Source: Cellvibrio fontiphilus_A (GTDB lineage Bacteria > Pseudomonadota > Gammaproteobacteria > Pseudomonadales > Cellvibrionaceae). Taken from it: a stretch of 64,000 bases of DNA. Every line of letters begins with the position of its first letter. Positions within the stretch are counted from its first letter, which is position 1. The notes below the pieces were generated by a model that was given only the letters and a program-made list of their open reading frames with translations, was not told where the DNA came from and searched no databases. A program made the translations under genes and the position numbers. This document shows, piece by piece, positions 42,879 through 50,779 of this stretch. The DNA is taken from contig NZ_JBHRTF010000004.1 in assembly GCF_042646205.1 (NCBI RefSeq), forward strand, positions 434,001 to 498,000, read 5' to 3'.

Positions 42879-44406
42879 AATTCTCGCGGCAATAGAACAT
42901 ACAGCGCGCACCACACCGCAGGCGATTGCGCTAAAAAATGCCGACCAGCAAATTAATTATGCGCAATTAAATGCGTGGCTGAACCAACTCAGCGATTGGT
43001 TAATGGCGCAGCAACTGGGTCGCGTGGGCTTGTGGGGTGAAAATTCCATCGAGTGGATTGTGGCTGATCTGGCTGCCTGGAAAGCCGGCGTCACGCTGGT
43101 GCCTTTGCCACGGTTTTTTTCGCCCTCGCAATTACAACATTTGTTAGCGGAAGCGCAGTTATCCAGTTTGTTGGTATGCGGTGATATAGCGCCGGTCACG
43201 GCAGTCAGTGAGCGCAGTAATACACCGGTGCGCAATATCTATTTGGATAAGTTGGCGCAGCCGGGCGCTGCGGCCCGCATACATGATGTTGCAAAAATTA
43301 CGTTTACCTCGGGCACTACTGGCGCCCCCAAAGGTGTCTGCCTGTCCACTGCCGCGCTGGAAAATGTCACTCTGGCCTTGGCTGAGCGCATTTACGCTGC
43401 ACCCGGTGCCGCCGACACAATTCAACAACACCTGACACTCTTACCCTTTAGCACGCTGCTGGAAAATATCGCCGGTGTTTATTTGCCTTTGTATTTGGGC
43501 AAAACCATTGTTGTATTGCCCGGCGCCCAATTGGGTTTAACCGGCAGTTCACAATTGTCGCTGCCGCAACTATTACAAACCATGCACCAGTATCAACCCA
43601 ATAGTGTGATTCTGTTGCCGCAAATATTGCAGGGTTTGGTGGTGGCTGCCGAGCGTGGTTTTGGTTTGCCCTCCGCGCTGAAATTTATTGCAGTGGGCGG
43701 CGCTAAAACGCCTGCGAGTTTAATTGCGCGAGCGCGCGTTCTGGGTATTCCGGTATATGAAGGTTATGGTTTGTCGGAGTGCGCATCCGTGGTCAGTTTA
43801 AATGCTCCCGGCATAGATAAACCCGGCAGTGTTGGCAAGCCATTGGGGCATGTGCAAGTGCGTATTCAGAACGGCATTATTTTTACCCGCGGCAATGCGT
43901 TTAATGGCTATCTCAACTTTCCGGTCGGCAGTGATGAATGGGTGAATACCGGCGATTTGGGTGAGCTGGATGATGAGGGTTATTTATTTATCACCGGGCG
44001 CGTGAAAAATTTAATTATTTCCAGTTACGGGCGCAATATTTCCCCCGAGTGGATTGAAGCGGAACTTTGTTTAAGCCCTGCTATTGCGCAAGCCATGTTG
44101 GTGGGCGATGCCCAAGCGTTTTGCAGTGCGATTCTGGTGCCGGCGGCCACTATTTCCCCGGAGCAGTTGCGCGGGGAAATTGTGCGCATCAATAAAAACT
44201 TGCCGGATTATGCGCAGGTTAAAAAAATCATTGTGGCCACTGCGCCATTTACTTCTGCCAATCAAATGCTTACTGACAACGGACGCCTGCGTCGCGAGGC
44301 AATCGCCCAGGCTTACACACAGGCGATTGCCGCTATCTACGAACATCAACCCAACCTTTTGCCATCCACTAATGACACCGCTGGAGCTGTATATGACATT
44401 TTTTGA
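42871..44406 (+). CDS. AMP-forming acyl ligase (ANL superfamily)
   Basis: The 511-residue enzyme has the P-loop ITFTSGTTGAPKGVCLS, A5 YEGYGLSECASVVSLN and the hinge region WVNTGDLGELDDEGYLFITG. The A8 region is GRVKNLIISSYGRNISPEWI. The A10 lysine that normally contacts substrate and AMP appears as Arg472 in MLTDNGRLRREA. It should activate a carboxylate, probably a fatty acid, to an acyl-AMP and perhaps acyl-CoA. Overlaps with both neighbouring genes imply a fixed stoichiometry. No carrier-protein gene is seen in the cluster. Confidence 0.88.
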   Translation: MNKILAAIEHTARTTPQAIALKNADQQINYAQLNAWLNQLSDWLMAQQLGRVGLWGENSIEWIVADLAAWKAGVTLVPLPRFFSPSQLQHLLAEAQLSSLLVCGDIAPVTAVSERSNTPVRNIYLDKLAQPGAAARIHDVAKITFTSGTTGAPKGVCLSTAALENVTLALAERIYAAPGAADTIQQHLTLLPFSTLLENIAGVYLPLYLGKTIVVLPGAQLGLTGSSQLSLPQLLQTMHQYQPNSVILLPQILQGLVVAAERGFGLPSALKFIAVGGAKTPASLIARARVLGIPVYEGYGLSECASVVSLNAPGIDKPGSVGKPLGHVQVRIQNGIIFTRGNAFNGYLNFPVGSDEWVNTGDLGELDDEGYLFITGRVKNLIISSYGRNISPEWIEAELCLSPAIAQAMLVGDAQAFCSAILVPAATISPEQLRGEIVRINKNLPDYAQVKKIIVATAPFTSANQMLTDNGRLRREAIAQAYTQAIAAIYEHQPNLLPSTNDTAGAVYDIF

Positions 44407-45064
44407 TGATCTACAAAAACAAACTGCAACAGAGCGTGAATATTTATTGTCGGCGCCGATCATCCAGCGCTGCATTGGCCAAGGGCAATTCAGCTTGCAG
44501 GAATACATCGCTTTTTTAACCGAGGCTTTTCATCACGTTAAACATACTGTGCCGCTGTTAATGGCGGTTGGCAGCCGCCTGCCTGCAGAAAAAGAACAAT
44601 ATCGCGAAGCAATTGCTGAATATATTGAAGAGGAGTTGGGCCATCAGGAGTGGATTTTAAATGACCTGGCGGCCTGTGGCGTGGATAAAGAAAAAGTGCG
44701 TCATGGCCGCCCCAATGCGGCTACTGAATTGATGGTGGCTTACGCCTACGACACAGTGATGCGCAATAACCCCATGGCATTTTTTGGCATGGTGTTGGTG
44801 CTTGAAGGCACCAGTATTAATTTGGCAACACAGGCGGCCGATATTATCCAGCAACACCTGGGCCTGCCAAATAAAGCCTTTTCCTATTTGCGCTCCCACG
44901 GCAGTTTGGATCAGGAACACATGGTGTTTTTTGCCAAGTTGATGAATGGCTTGGCTGAGCAAAAAGATAAAGACGACATAGTGCACGCCGCCAAAATGTT
45001 TTTCACTTTGTACGGCAATATTTTTCGCTCGATTGAGTTGCAGCATCAAGCTCAAGCCGCTTGA
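44393..45064 (+). CDS. Haem-oxygenase-like diiron oxidase (TenA/iron-containing redox enzyme)
   Basis: The 223-residue all-helical protein fits the iron-containing redox enzyme (HDO) family. Candidate iron ligands are visible in order: His47/48, Glu81 and His84 (EEELGHQEW), Glu138 (VLEGTS), Asp173 and His176 (SLDQEHMVFF). Enzymes of this family such as UndA and SznF carry out oxygenation or oxidative decarboxylation in natural-product synthesis. ATG 44393 overlaps the acyl-ligase gene by 14 bases and has GGAG nine bases upstream. It is a plausible tailoring enzyme for the acylated product. TenA thiaminase lacks these residues. Confidence 0.82.
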   Translation: MTFFDDLQKQTATEREYLLSAPIIQRCIGQGQFSLQEYIAFLTEAFHHVKHTVPLLMAVGSRLPAEKEQYREAIAEYIEEELGHQEWILNDLAACGVDKEKVRHGRPNAATELMVAYAYDTVMRNNPMAFFGMVLVLEGTSINLATQAADIIQQHLGLPNKAFSYLRSHGSLDQEHMVFFAKLMNGLAEQKDKDDIVHAAKMFFTLYGNIFRSIELQHQAQAA

Positions 45065-45103
45065 TCAGTGTCGTTATTCACCTGTTACGGGGAGGTAAGG
45101 CTT

Positions 45104-45961
45104 ATGAACCTGCATGGCAAAATTGTGTTGTTAACGGGCGCCAGTGGTGGCATAGGTCGCGCTATTGCCCGGCGTTTGGCCACCGAGGGCGCAATATTAA
45201 TTCTGGTGGGGCGCACCCTGCCGGCGTTACAACAATTAGCGCAGGAATTGGATCTGCAAGCCAACAACGGTTTTGTGCTTGAGGCTGATATTGCAACCCA
45301 TGGCGGGCGCGAAAAAATTCGCACTGCCTTGCTCGCCTTACCGCAACCGGTCGATGTATTGCTCAACTGCGCCGGCATTAGTTTGTTTGGTTTTTTAACA
45401 GACAATAGCCCCGAGGCGATAGAGCAGGTGATTGCGACCAATGTCACCGCCAGTATTTTATTGACACGATTGGTGTTGCCATTTTTGCACCGCGAGCAGG
45501 GGCGCATACTCACCGTGGGTTCCAGTTTTGGTGGCTTGGGTTATCCCGGGTTTGCGGCTTACTGTGCCAGTAAATTTGCACTGCGCGGTTTTAGCGAAGC
45601 GTTGCGCCGTGAACTCAGCGATGGCCAGATTCAAGTAGGTTACCTGGCACCGCGTGCAACTAACACGGCAATCAATAGCCCGGCAATTATGGCGATGAAT
45701 AACACCCTGGGTAATGCGATGGATGAACCCGAACTGGTTGCCGCAATTGCAGTGAAAATGTTGCAAGCAACACAAATGCGCGATCGCAATATAGGTTGGC
45801 CAGAGCGTTTATTTTTACGCATCAACAGTATTTTTCCGCGCATTATCGATGCAGCACTGCGCAAACAATTACCGATTATTCGCCGCTATGCCAACACACA
45901 ATCTGCACCAGTGGCGGTTGCACCGGTTAACAATGCCACAATTTCAACACGTTTATCTTGA
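45104..45961 (+). CDS. Short-chain dehydrogenase/reductase
   Basis: The 285-residue NAD(P)H enzyme has the TGASGGIGRAIA cofactor loop, LLNCAGISLFG, and the catalytic Ser and YCASK (in FAAYCASKFALRGF). The ATG at 45104 has GGGGAGG upstream. An extra C-terminal stretch of about 40 residues follows the Rossmann core. It follows the diiron oxidase by 39 bases and precedes the TPR gene by 10, so it belongs to the same unit. It may reduce or oxidise a carbonyl of the cluster product. Confidence 0.87.
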   Translation: MNLHGKIVLLTGASGGIGRAIARRLATEGAILILVGRTLPALQQLAQELDLQANNGFVLEADIATHGGREKIRTALLALPQPVDVLLNCAGISLFGFLTDNSPEAIEQVIATNVTASILLTRLVLPFLHREQGRILTVGSSFGGLGYPGFAAYCASKFALRGFSEALRRELSDGQIQVGYLAPRATNTAINSPAIMAMNNTLGNAMDEPELVAAIAVKMLQATQMRDRNIGWPERLFLRINSIFPRIIDAALRKQLPIIRRYANTQSAPVAVAPVNNATISTRLS

Positions 45962-45971
45962 AGGTGAAATG

Positions 45972-46643
45972 ATGAAAACAATTAACGCCCAACTCATTAA
46001 TTATTATTCAACCGCGATAAAGGTATTTTTTATTGCTTGCGCTGCCTTAGTGGCGACAAACACCTATGCCGATGAAGCCAGTGATATTCACCAGCTGCAA
46101 ACCCGCTGGGCAGAAGTGAAATACGCTACCCCGGAGGCGGAGCAAGAAAAAGCCTTTGCGGCTTTGGTGACGCAAGCGGAAAAAATATCTGCGCAATACC
46201 AAAGTGCTCCCAGTTTAATTTGGGAAGGCATAGTGCGCTCTACCTACGCCGGTGCCAAAGGTGGCCTGGGTGCGCTGGATCAGGTAAAACAAGCCAAAAA
46301 ATTATTTGAACGCGCGATCAGCCTCCAGCCAGATGCGCTGCAGGGATCTGCCTACACCAGTTTAGGTTCACTGTATTATCAAGTGCCCGGCTGGCCGGTA
46401 GGTTTTGGCGATGACAAAAAAGCCAAAGAGATGCTGCTTAAAGGCTTGAGCTATAATCCCGATGGCATAGACGCCAATTATTTTTACGGTGATTATCTGC
46501 TTGAGCAGAAACAATATGCGCAAGCGATTGCCGCGTTTGAAACAGCGCTCAAAGCGCCCGCTCGCCCCGGTCGTGAATCCGCCGATGCCGGGCGCAAGGG
46601 TGAAATTGAAGTCGCCCTGAATAAGGCGAAACAACATTTATGA
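45972..46643 (+). CDS. Periplasmic TPR protein (TatT-like)
   Basis: The 223-residue protein has a signal peptide (AIKVFFIACAALVATNTYA, followed by DEAS). Tetratricopeptide-like helices follow: AKKLFERAISLQPDALQGSA and YNPDGIDANYFYGDYLLEQK. The middle YQVPGWPVGFGDDKKAKEML is a motif seen in proteins like TatT. ATG 45972 is five bases after AAGGTG, which overlaps the SDR stop codon. It is probably a periplasmic partner of the cluster, of unknown role. Confidence 0.8.
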   Translation: MKTINAQLINYYSTAIKVFFIACAALVATNTYADEASDIHQLQTRWAEVKYATPEAEQEKAFAALVTQAEKISAQYQSAPSLIWEGIVRSTYAGAKGGLGALDQVKQAKKLFERAISLQPDALQGSAYTSLGSLYYQVPGWPVGFGDDKKAKEMLLKGLSYNPDGIDANYFYGDYLLEQKQYAQAIAAFETALKAPARPGRESADAGRKGEIEVALNKAKQHL

Positions 46644-46657
46644 CGGATAGATAACTG

Positions 46658-47317
46658 ATGCAATTATTGTTGGTAGAGGACGACAGTTTGTTGGCCGAGG
46701 GGATTGTCAGCGCGCTCAAACGCGCTGGCTTTGCCGTTAATTGGCTGGCTTCCGGTAAAGCGGCGTGTACACATCTTGTTGCTGAACCGCCCGATATTTT
46801 GCTGTTGGATTTAGGCCTGCCGGATATGGATGGCCTGGATATATTAAAAATAGTGCGCCAAAAAAAATTGCGCACCCAAGTATTAATTCTCACCGCACGC
46901 GATAGCACCACCGATAAAGTTGCCGGGCTGGATTTAGGCGCCGACGACTACCTCACCAAACCCTTTGCTCTGGATGAATTGCTCGCGCGCTTGCGCGTTC
47001 TGGAGCGGCGTTTAGGTACTGCCTCTTCCTCGATGATTACGTTGCATGACGTTGCGCTCAATACCGCGCAGCATCAGGTCAATCTGGCGGGTGAGCCGTT
47101 AAACCTGTCGCGCCGCGAATATATGCTGCTAAAAGCCTTGATGGAAAATGTGGGAGTGATCCAAACCCGCGAAAGTTTGGAAGCAAAACTCTATTCCTGG
47201 GGCGATGAAGTGGCGAGTAATGCGATTGAAGTGCACATCCACAATTTGCGTAAAAAATTGCCCGCCGATTTTATTCGCACCATTCGCGGCATTGGTTACA
47301 TGGTGCCTAAACCGTGA
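46658..47317 (+). CDS. OmpR-family response regulator (PmrA/QseB-like)
   Basis: The 219-residue regulator has a receiver domain (LLVEDDSLLAEGI, LLLDLGLPDMDGL with Asp51, VLILTARDS, LGADDYLTKPFAL) and a winged-helix DNA-binding domain (NLSRREYMLLKALMENVGVI, AIEVHIHNLRKKL, IRTIRGIGYMV). It is close to the PmrA/QseB group. The kinase gene overlaps it by four bases. A PmrA-type box precedes the first gene of the operon at 42058. Confidence 0.94.
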   Translation: MQLLLVEDDSLLAEGIVSALKRAGFAVNWLASGKAACTHLVAEPPDILLLDLGLPDMDGLDILKIVRQKKLRTQVLILTARDSTTDKVAGLDLGADDYLTKPFALDELLARLRVLERRLGTASSSMITLHDVALNTAQHQVNLAGEPLNLSRREYMLLKALMENVGVIQTRESLEAKLYSWGDEVASNAIEVHIHNLRKKLPADFIRTIRGIGYMVPKP

Positions 47318-48738
47318 AATCCATTCGCCGCTTTTTGGTGATCCTGATGGTTGCCATAGTGACACTGGCCAATTTTGCTGCAGCCCTGCGCGGTTATTTG
47401 GCGAGTATGGATGAAGCCGAGCGGTTGTTTAACCAGCGCTTGTTGCAGCAAGTTGATTTATTAAATTACGCGCTGCCCAAAAGCGCCGCGGTTGCCGGCA
47501 AGCCGCTGGAATTTCCGGCGCGCACCAGCAATGCAGAATCCTCACTGGAATTTCAATGGTTGGATAATAACGGCGCGCTGCTGGCGCGTTCCGCCGCTAT
47601 GCCAGACAGTGTGTTGGTGCCGCTGCAAGAGGGGTTTCGCTATTTCAATTTTAATAACTATCGCTGGCATCTATTGGTGATGCCCAGCAGCGACAAACAG
47701 AGCTGGTACATTTTGGCGGAGCGCGATGACCAGCGCTATCGCCTGGCGGAATCCATGATTTTGCAAGCAGTATTCCCCATGATTATTGCACTGCCTTTGT
47801 TAGCGCTGATTATGTGGTGGGTCACGGGCATTGGTTTGCGGCCTGTGGCGCACCTGGCCAGCGAGTTGCGCCAGCGCGAGGCAACGGATTTACGCCCGCT
47901 AGCGCAGCAGGATATGCCCGAGGAACTAACCCAGTTAACCCAATCCGCCAATGAATTGCTGCGCCGTTTGGAGGCCTCCTTTGCGCGCGAAAAACGTTTT
48001 TCTGGCGATGCCGCCCATGAATTGCGCACACCGCTCGCGGCACTAAAAATCCACTGCGAAAATTTGTTGCAGGAATTACAACCCGTGCCTGAGTCAGTCA
48101 TTAAATTGCAACTGGGCATAGAGCGCATGAGTTATTTGGTGGAGCAAATTTTATTGCTGAACCGCACCGCGCCGGATCATTTTATGGGGCAGTTTGCGCC
48201 GGTTAATTTGACCCGGTTGGCCAAACACTGCGTGGTGGATTACAGCGCTTTACTCGCACAAAAAAATCATCAAATAGAATTTGATGGCGATGACTGCTGG
48301 GTACTGGGTGACGCTGCGGCGCTGGCGTCGCTGCTCAATAATTTGTTGGGCAATGCCATTAAATACACGCCGCCAAACGGCATGATTGCAGTGAATACCT
48401 GGTTGCGTGGCCGCGATGTGGTATTGGAAGTGATGGATAACGGCCCGGGTATTCCGGTTGAGCAGCAGGCGCGAGTGTTTGATCGCTTTTATCGGCTGGG
48501 TGGTGATCGCCACAATTCCCAAACCCCGGGTTGCGGTTTGGGGTTGTCGATTGTGCAACAAGTGGTGGAGTTACACGGCGCGCAAATTGCGCTTACCTCC
48601 TCGCGTTTTGAGCAGGGCTTGTTGGTGATGGTCACTTTTGCTGCGCTTGCCGCGCCGCGCCCGGCAATAAACAGCCCGTCCGAATTGAATAAACTTGACC
48701 CAAGTGATGCAGGAGAATCCGATGAAAAAAATAATTAG
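47314..48738 (+). CDS. Sensor histidine kinase (PmrB/QseC-like)
   Basis: The 474-residue kinase has a first membrane helix (about 6-26), a periplasmic domain of about 125 residues, a second helix (about 150-170), HAMP (GIGLRPVAHLASELRQREAT), HisKA with RFSGDAAHELRTPLAALKIH, and HATPase with NNLLGNAIKYTPPNG, DNGPGIP and GCGLGLSIVQQVVELHG. It starts with GTG overlapping the regulator stop. No obvious ExxE ferric-binding pair of PmrB is seen in the periplasmic part, so the sensed signal is open; metal is suggested by the adjacent genes. Confidence 0.92.
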   Translation: MKSIRRFLVILMVAIVTLANFAAALRGYLASMDEAERLFNQRLLQQVDLLNYALPKSAAVAGKPLEFPARTSNAESSLEFQWLDNNGALLARSAAMPDSVLVPLQEGFRYFNFNNYRWHLLVMPSSDKQSWYILAERDDQRYRLAESMILQAVFPMIIALPLLALIMWWVTGIGLRPVAHLASELRQREATDLRPLAQQDMPEELTQLTQSANELLRRLEASFAREKRFSGDAAHELRTPLAALKIHCENLLQELQPVPESVIKLQLGIERMSYLVEQILLLNRTAPDHFMGQFAPVNLTRLAKHCVVDYSALLAQKNHQIEFDGDDCWVLGDAAALASLLNNLLGNAIKYTPPNGMIAVNTWLRGRDVVLEVMDNGPGIPVEQQARVFDRFYRLGGDRHNSQTPGCGLGLSIVQQVVELHGAQIALTSSRFEQGLLVMVTFAALAAPRPAINSPSELNKLDPSDAGESDEKNN

Positions 48739-49066
48739 CAGGCTTGGGGTCATGGTTGGCTTGGCATCTGTATTTATCAGCCCGCTGCTGCAGGCGGATG
48801 TGCCCACCTTTACCATCGAAATTCGCGGGAATTTATTTTATCCCTCGGAATTAGTTGTGCCCGCCAATACCAAAATAAAACTGTTGGTGCTGAATAAGGA
48901 TGCAACGCCGGAAGAATTTGAAAGCTACGAACTCAACCGCGAAAAAGTGATTATGGGCGGTGCGCGGGCGACGATTTTTATCGGCCCACTCAAGCCGGGA
49001 AATTATCCTTTTTTTGGCGAGTTCAATCCTAAAACCGCACAGGGAATCATTCGGGTGGAGCAATAA
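48722..49066 (+). CDS. Secreted cupredoxin-domain protein (EfeO N-terminal-like)
   Basis: The 114-residue protein has a signal peptide (LGVMVGLASVFISPLLQA) and a cupredoxin-like beta domain: FTIEIRGNLFYPSELVVPAN, KLLVLNKDATPEEFESYELN, GPLKPGNYPFFGEFNP. This resembles the cupredoxin domain linked to EfeO/EfeU iron systems. The classical Cu-binding Cys is absent, but Glu residues in PEEFES and His-less FFGEF suggest iron binding. ATG 48722 has AGGAG nine bases upstream and overlaps the kinase gene. It is encoded next to FTR1, so it probably hands ferric or ferrous iron to the permease. Confidence 0.85.
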   Translation: MKKIISRLGVMVGLASVFISPLLQADVPTFTIEIRGNLFYPSELVVPANTKIKLLVLNKDATPEEFESYELNREKVIMGGARATIFIGPLKPGNYPFFGEFNPKTAQGIIRVEQ

Positions 49067-49067
49067 C

Positions 49068-49907
49068 ATGGTCGATGCCGTTTTGCTGGTGCTGCGCGAA
49101 GTACTGGAAGCCGCGCTGATGTTAAGCCTGTTGTTGGCCTTGAGCCGGCAATACCAATTGCCATTGGCCTGGAGTCTGTGGGCGCTGTTGTTGGGAGTTG
49201 CCGGTTCCTGGTTATTGGCAAATAACGCCTATGCAATCGCAGAGGCGCTGGATGGCACCGGTCAGGAAATACTAAACGCCCTGTTGTATGCCATGGTGGC
49301 GCTGGGTTTTATTTTCCTCGCGCTGTTGTTTTTACCTAGGCTGATGTCACCCGGCAGATTTTTAACCCCCCCTTTTTCACCAACCGATAACAGGGTTGCG
49401 CCGCCGCGCCGTCTATTGCTGCTGCCAGTATTGGTGGCGATTGTCAGTTTGTCGCTCATGCGCGAAGGCTCGGAGATTTGGATATACCTATCCAGTTTTC
49501 AGCAGCAACCCGATGCCTTGATGTCTGCCCTGATCGGCGCGGTAATAGGCACAGGCATTGGCATGAGCCTGGGCGCTATTACCTATTATGTTTTGATTTT
49601 TATGCACCCGCGTTTTTTCCTGCCGACGTTTTTAGTCATCATCACTTTGCTCGCGGGTGGGCTGGCCATGCAAATCGCAAAAGCCTTATTGCAAATTGGT
49701 ATGTTGGATTCTGCCGGGCCAGTATGGGACAGCAGTTTTCTGGTGGCTGAGCAGAGCTGGTTGGGGGAGTTACTCTACGCGCTGTTGGGTTATGACGCGC
49801 AACCAACGCCCGTGCAATTACTGTTTTACGGCGCCGCTATTACGCCGGTGTTGTGTGCTGCGCTCTGGCACTGGGTAAACAAATTGAGGAATAAACAAAA
49901 TGCGTAA
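49068..49907 (+). CDS. FTR1-family iron permease
   Basis: The 279-residue protein has about seven membrane helices and the two paired acidic motifs of FTR1/EfeU permeases: LREVLEAAL (about residue 9) and MREGSEIWIYLSSF (about 126). The ATG 49068 lies two bases after the cupredoxin stop and has GGGTGGAG upstream. The permease probably moves iron across the inner membrane. It has no DUF305 or ferroxidase partner in the operon, but the cupredoxin could play that part. Confidence 0.92.
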   Translation: MVDAVLLVLREVLEAALMLSLLLALSRQYQLPLAWSLWALLLGVAGSWLLANNAYAIAEALDGTGQEILNALLYAMVALGFIFLALLFLPRLMSPGRFLTPPFSPTDNRVAPPRRLLLLPVLVAIVSLSLMREGSEIWIYLSSFQQQPDALMSALIGAVIGTGIGMSLGAITYYVLIFMHPRFFLPTFLVIITLLAGGLAMQIAKALLQIGMLDSAGPVWDSSFLVAEQSWLGELLYALLGYDAQPTPVQLLFYGAAITPVLCAALWHWVNKLRNKQNA

Positions 49908-50592
49908 AGCGCTCTGGTGTGTAGTGGTGGCGAGTTTTTTATCGCCCTGGGCCTGCGCGGATATGACCCGCGTTTACCAGCCTTATGTGGAGCAGGGCGA
50001 GCGCGAACTGGAATACGGCGCAACCCTGCGCGACCTGGGTGGCGAGGATGTATTGCTGCAGCGTGTGGGTGTGGGTTACGCCTGGAGCGACAAGATTTTT
50101 ACCGAAGTTTATCTGCTGAATGAATTGGTGGATCATCAGGGAGAAACCCTGAAGGGCTACGAATTTGAAACCAAATGGCAAATTACCGAACAGGGCGAGT
50201 ATTGGGCAGATTGGGGTTTGCTGTTTGAAGCCGGTGGCGCGCGCGACATAGACCGGCGCGAACTGGCGGTCGCCCTGCTCTGGGCAAAAGAACTGGGCAG
50301 CCGTTGGGTGGCCACGGCCAACGCGTTTGTCGAGTACGAATACGGCGATGATGTGGAGGCCGAGGTGGAAACTGCGCTGCGCGCGCAATTTCGCTATCGC
50401 TATTCCGCCGCCTTTGAGCCGGCGCTGGAAGTCTATCTGGATGATCAGGACTGGGCCGCTGGCCCGGCGCTAATGGGCGTGCAAAAACTGGGTGGGCGCA
50501 AACAACTGCGCTGGGAGTTTGGGCTATTGCTGGCGCTGGATTCACAAACCCCGGATACCAACCTGCGTATGGGATTGGAGTTTGAGTTTTAG
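49900..50592 (+). CDS. Predicted outer-membrane beta-barrel protein
   Basis: The 230-residue protein has a signal peptide (LWCVVVASFLSPWACA) and alternating amphipathic strands, for example IFTEVYLLNELVDHQG, WADWGLLFEAGG and AFEPALEVYLDDQDW, with the terminal strand LRMGLEFEF ending in Phe as in outer-membrane proteins. About ten strands are possible. I do not recognise a family. It overlaps the FTR1 gene by 8 bases and closes the ten-gene string, so it may provide the outer-membrane step of metal or product transport. Confidence 0.7.
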   Translation: MRKALWCVVVASFLSPWACADMTRVYQPYVEQGERELEYGATLRDLGGEDVLLQRVGVGYAWSDKIFTEVYLLNELVDHQGETLKGYEFETKWQITEQGEYWADWGLLFEAGGARDIDRRELAVALLWAKELGSRWVATANAFVEYEYGDDVEAEVETALRAQFRYRYSAAFEPALEVYLDDQDWAAGPALMGVQKLGGRKQLRWEFGLLLALDSQTPDTNLRMGLEFEF

Positions 50593-50680
50593 CATTTTGC
50601 TCTGCCGGTTTGTTGTTCACCTTTACCTAGCTTATCGCTTTACCTGGCAGACAAATTCCTTGAGTATATTCAGAATATAT

Positions 50681-50705
50681 TATAGTCATACAAATTATGG
50701 CTATA
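50681..50705. promoter_or_regulatory. Inverted repeat upstream of GH39
   Basis: TATAGTCAT and ATGGCTATA form a 9-pair inverted repeat with one mismatch around 7 bases. It lies 75 bases before the GH39 start, in the 187-base spacer after the FTR1 operon, and could be an operator for a sugar-responsive regulator. Motif only. Confidence 0.3.
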
Positions 50706-50779
50706 GTGCTGGCTATCCGCCATCGGGGCATCGATAGCGGTTGCGCCAGTTATTCTTATAAAACTCAAAGGAAACAATA

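Noticed and set aside
44393..45064. TenA thiaminase of thiamin salvage
   Set aside because: Glu/His/Asp residues are spaced like diiron HDO enzymes, and no thiamin genes or riboswitch are nearby.
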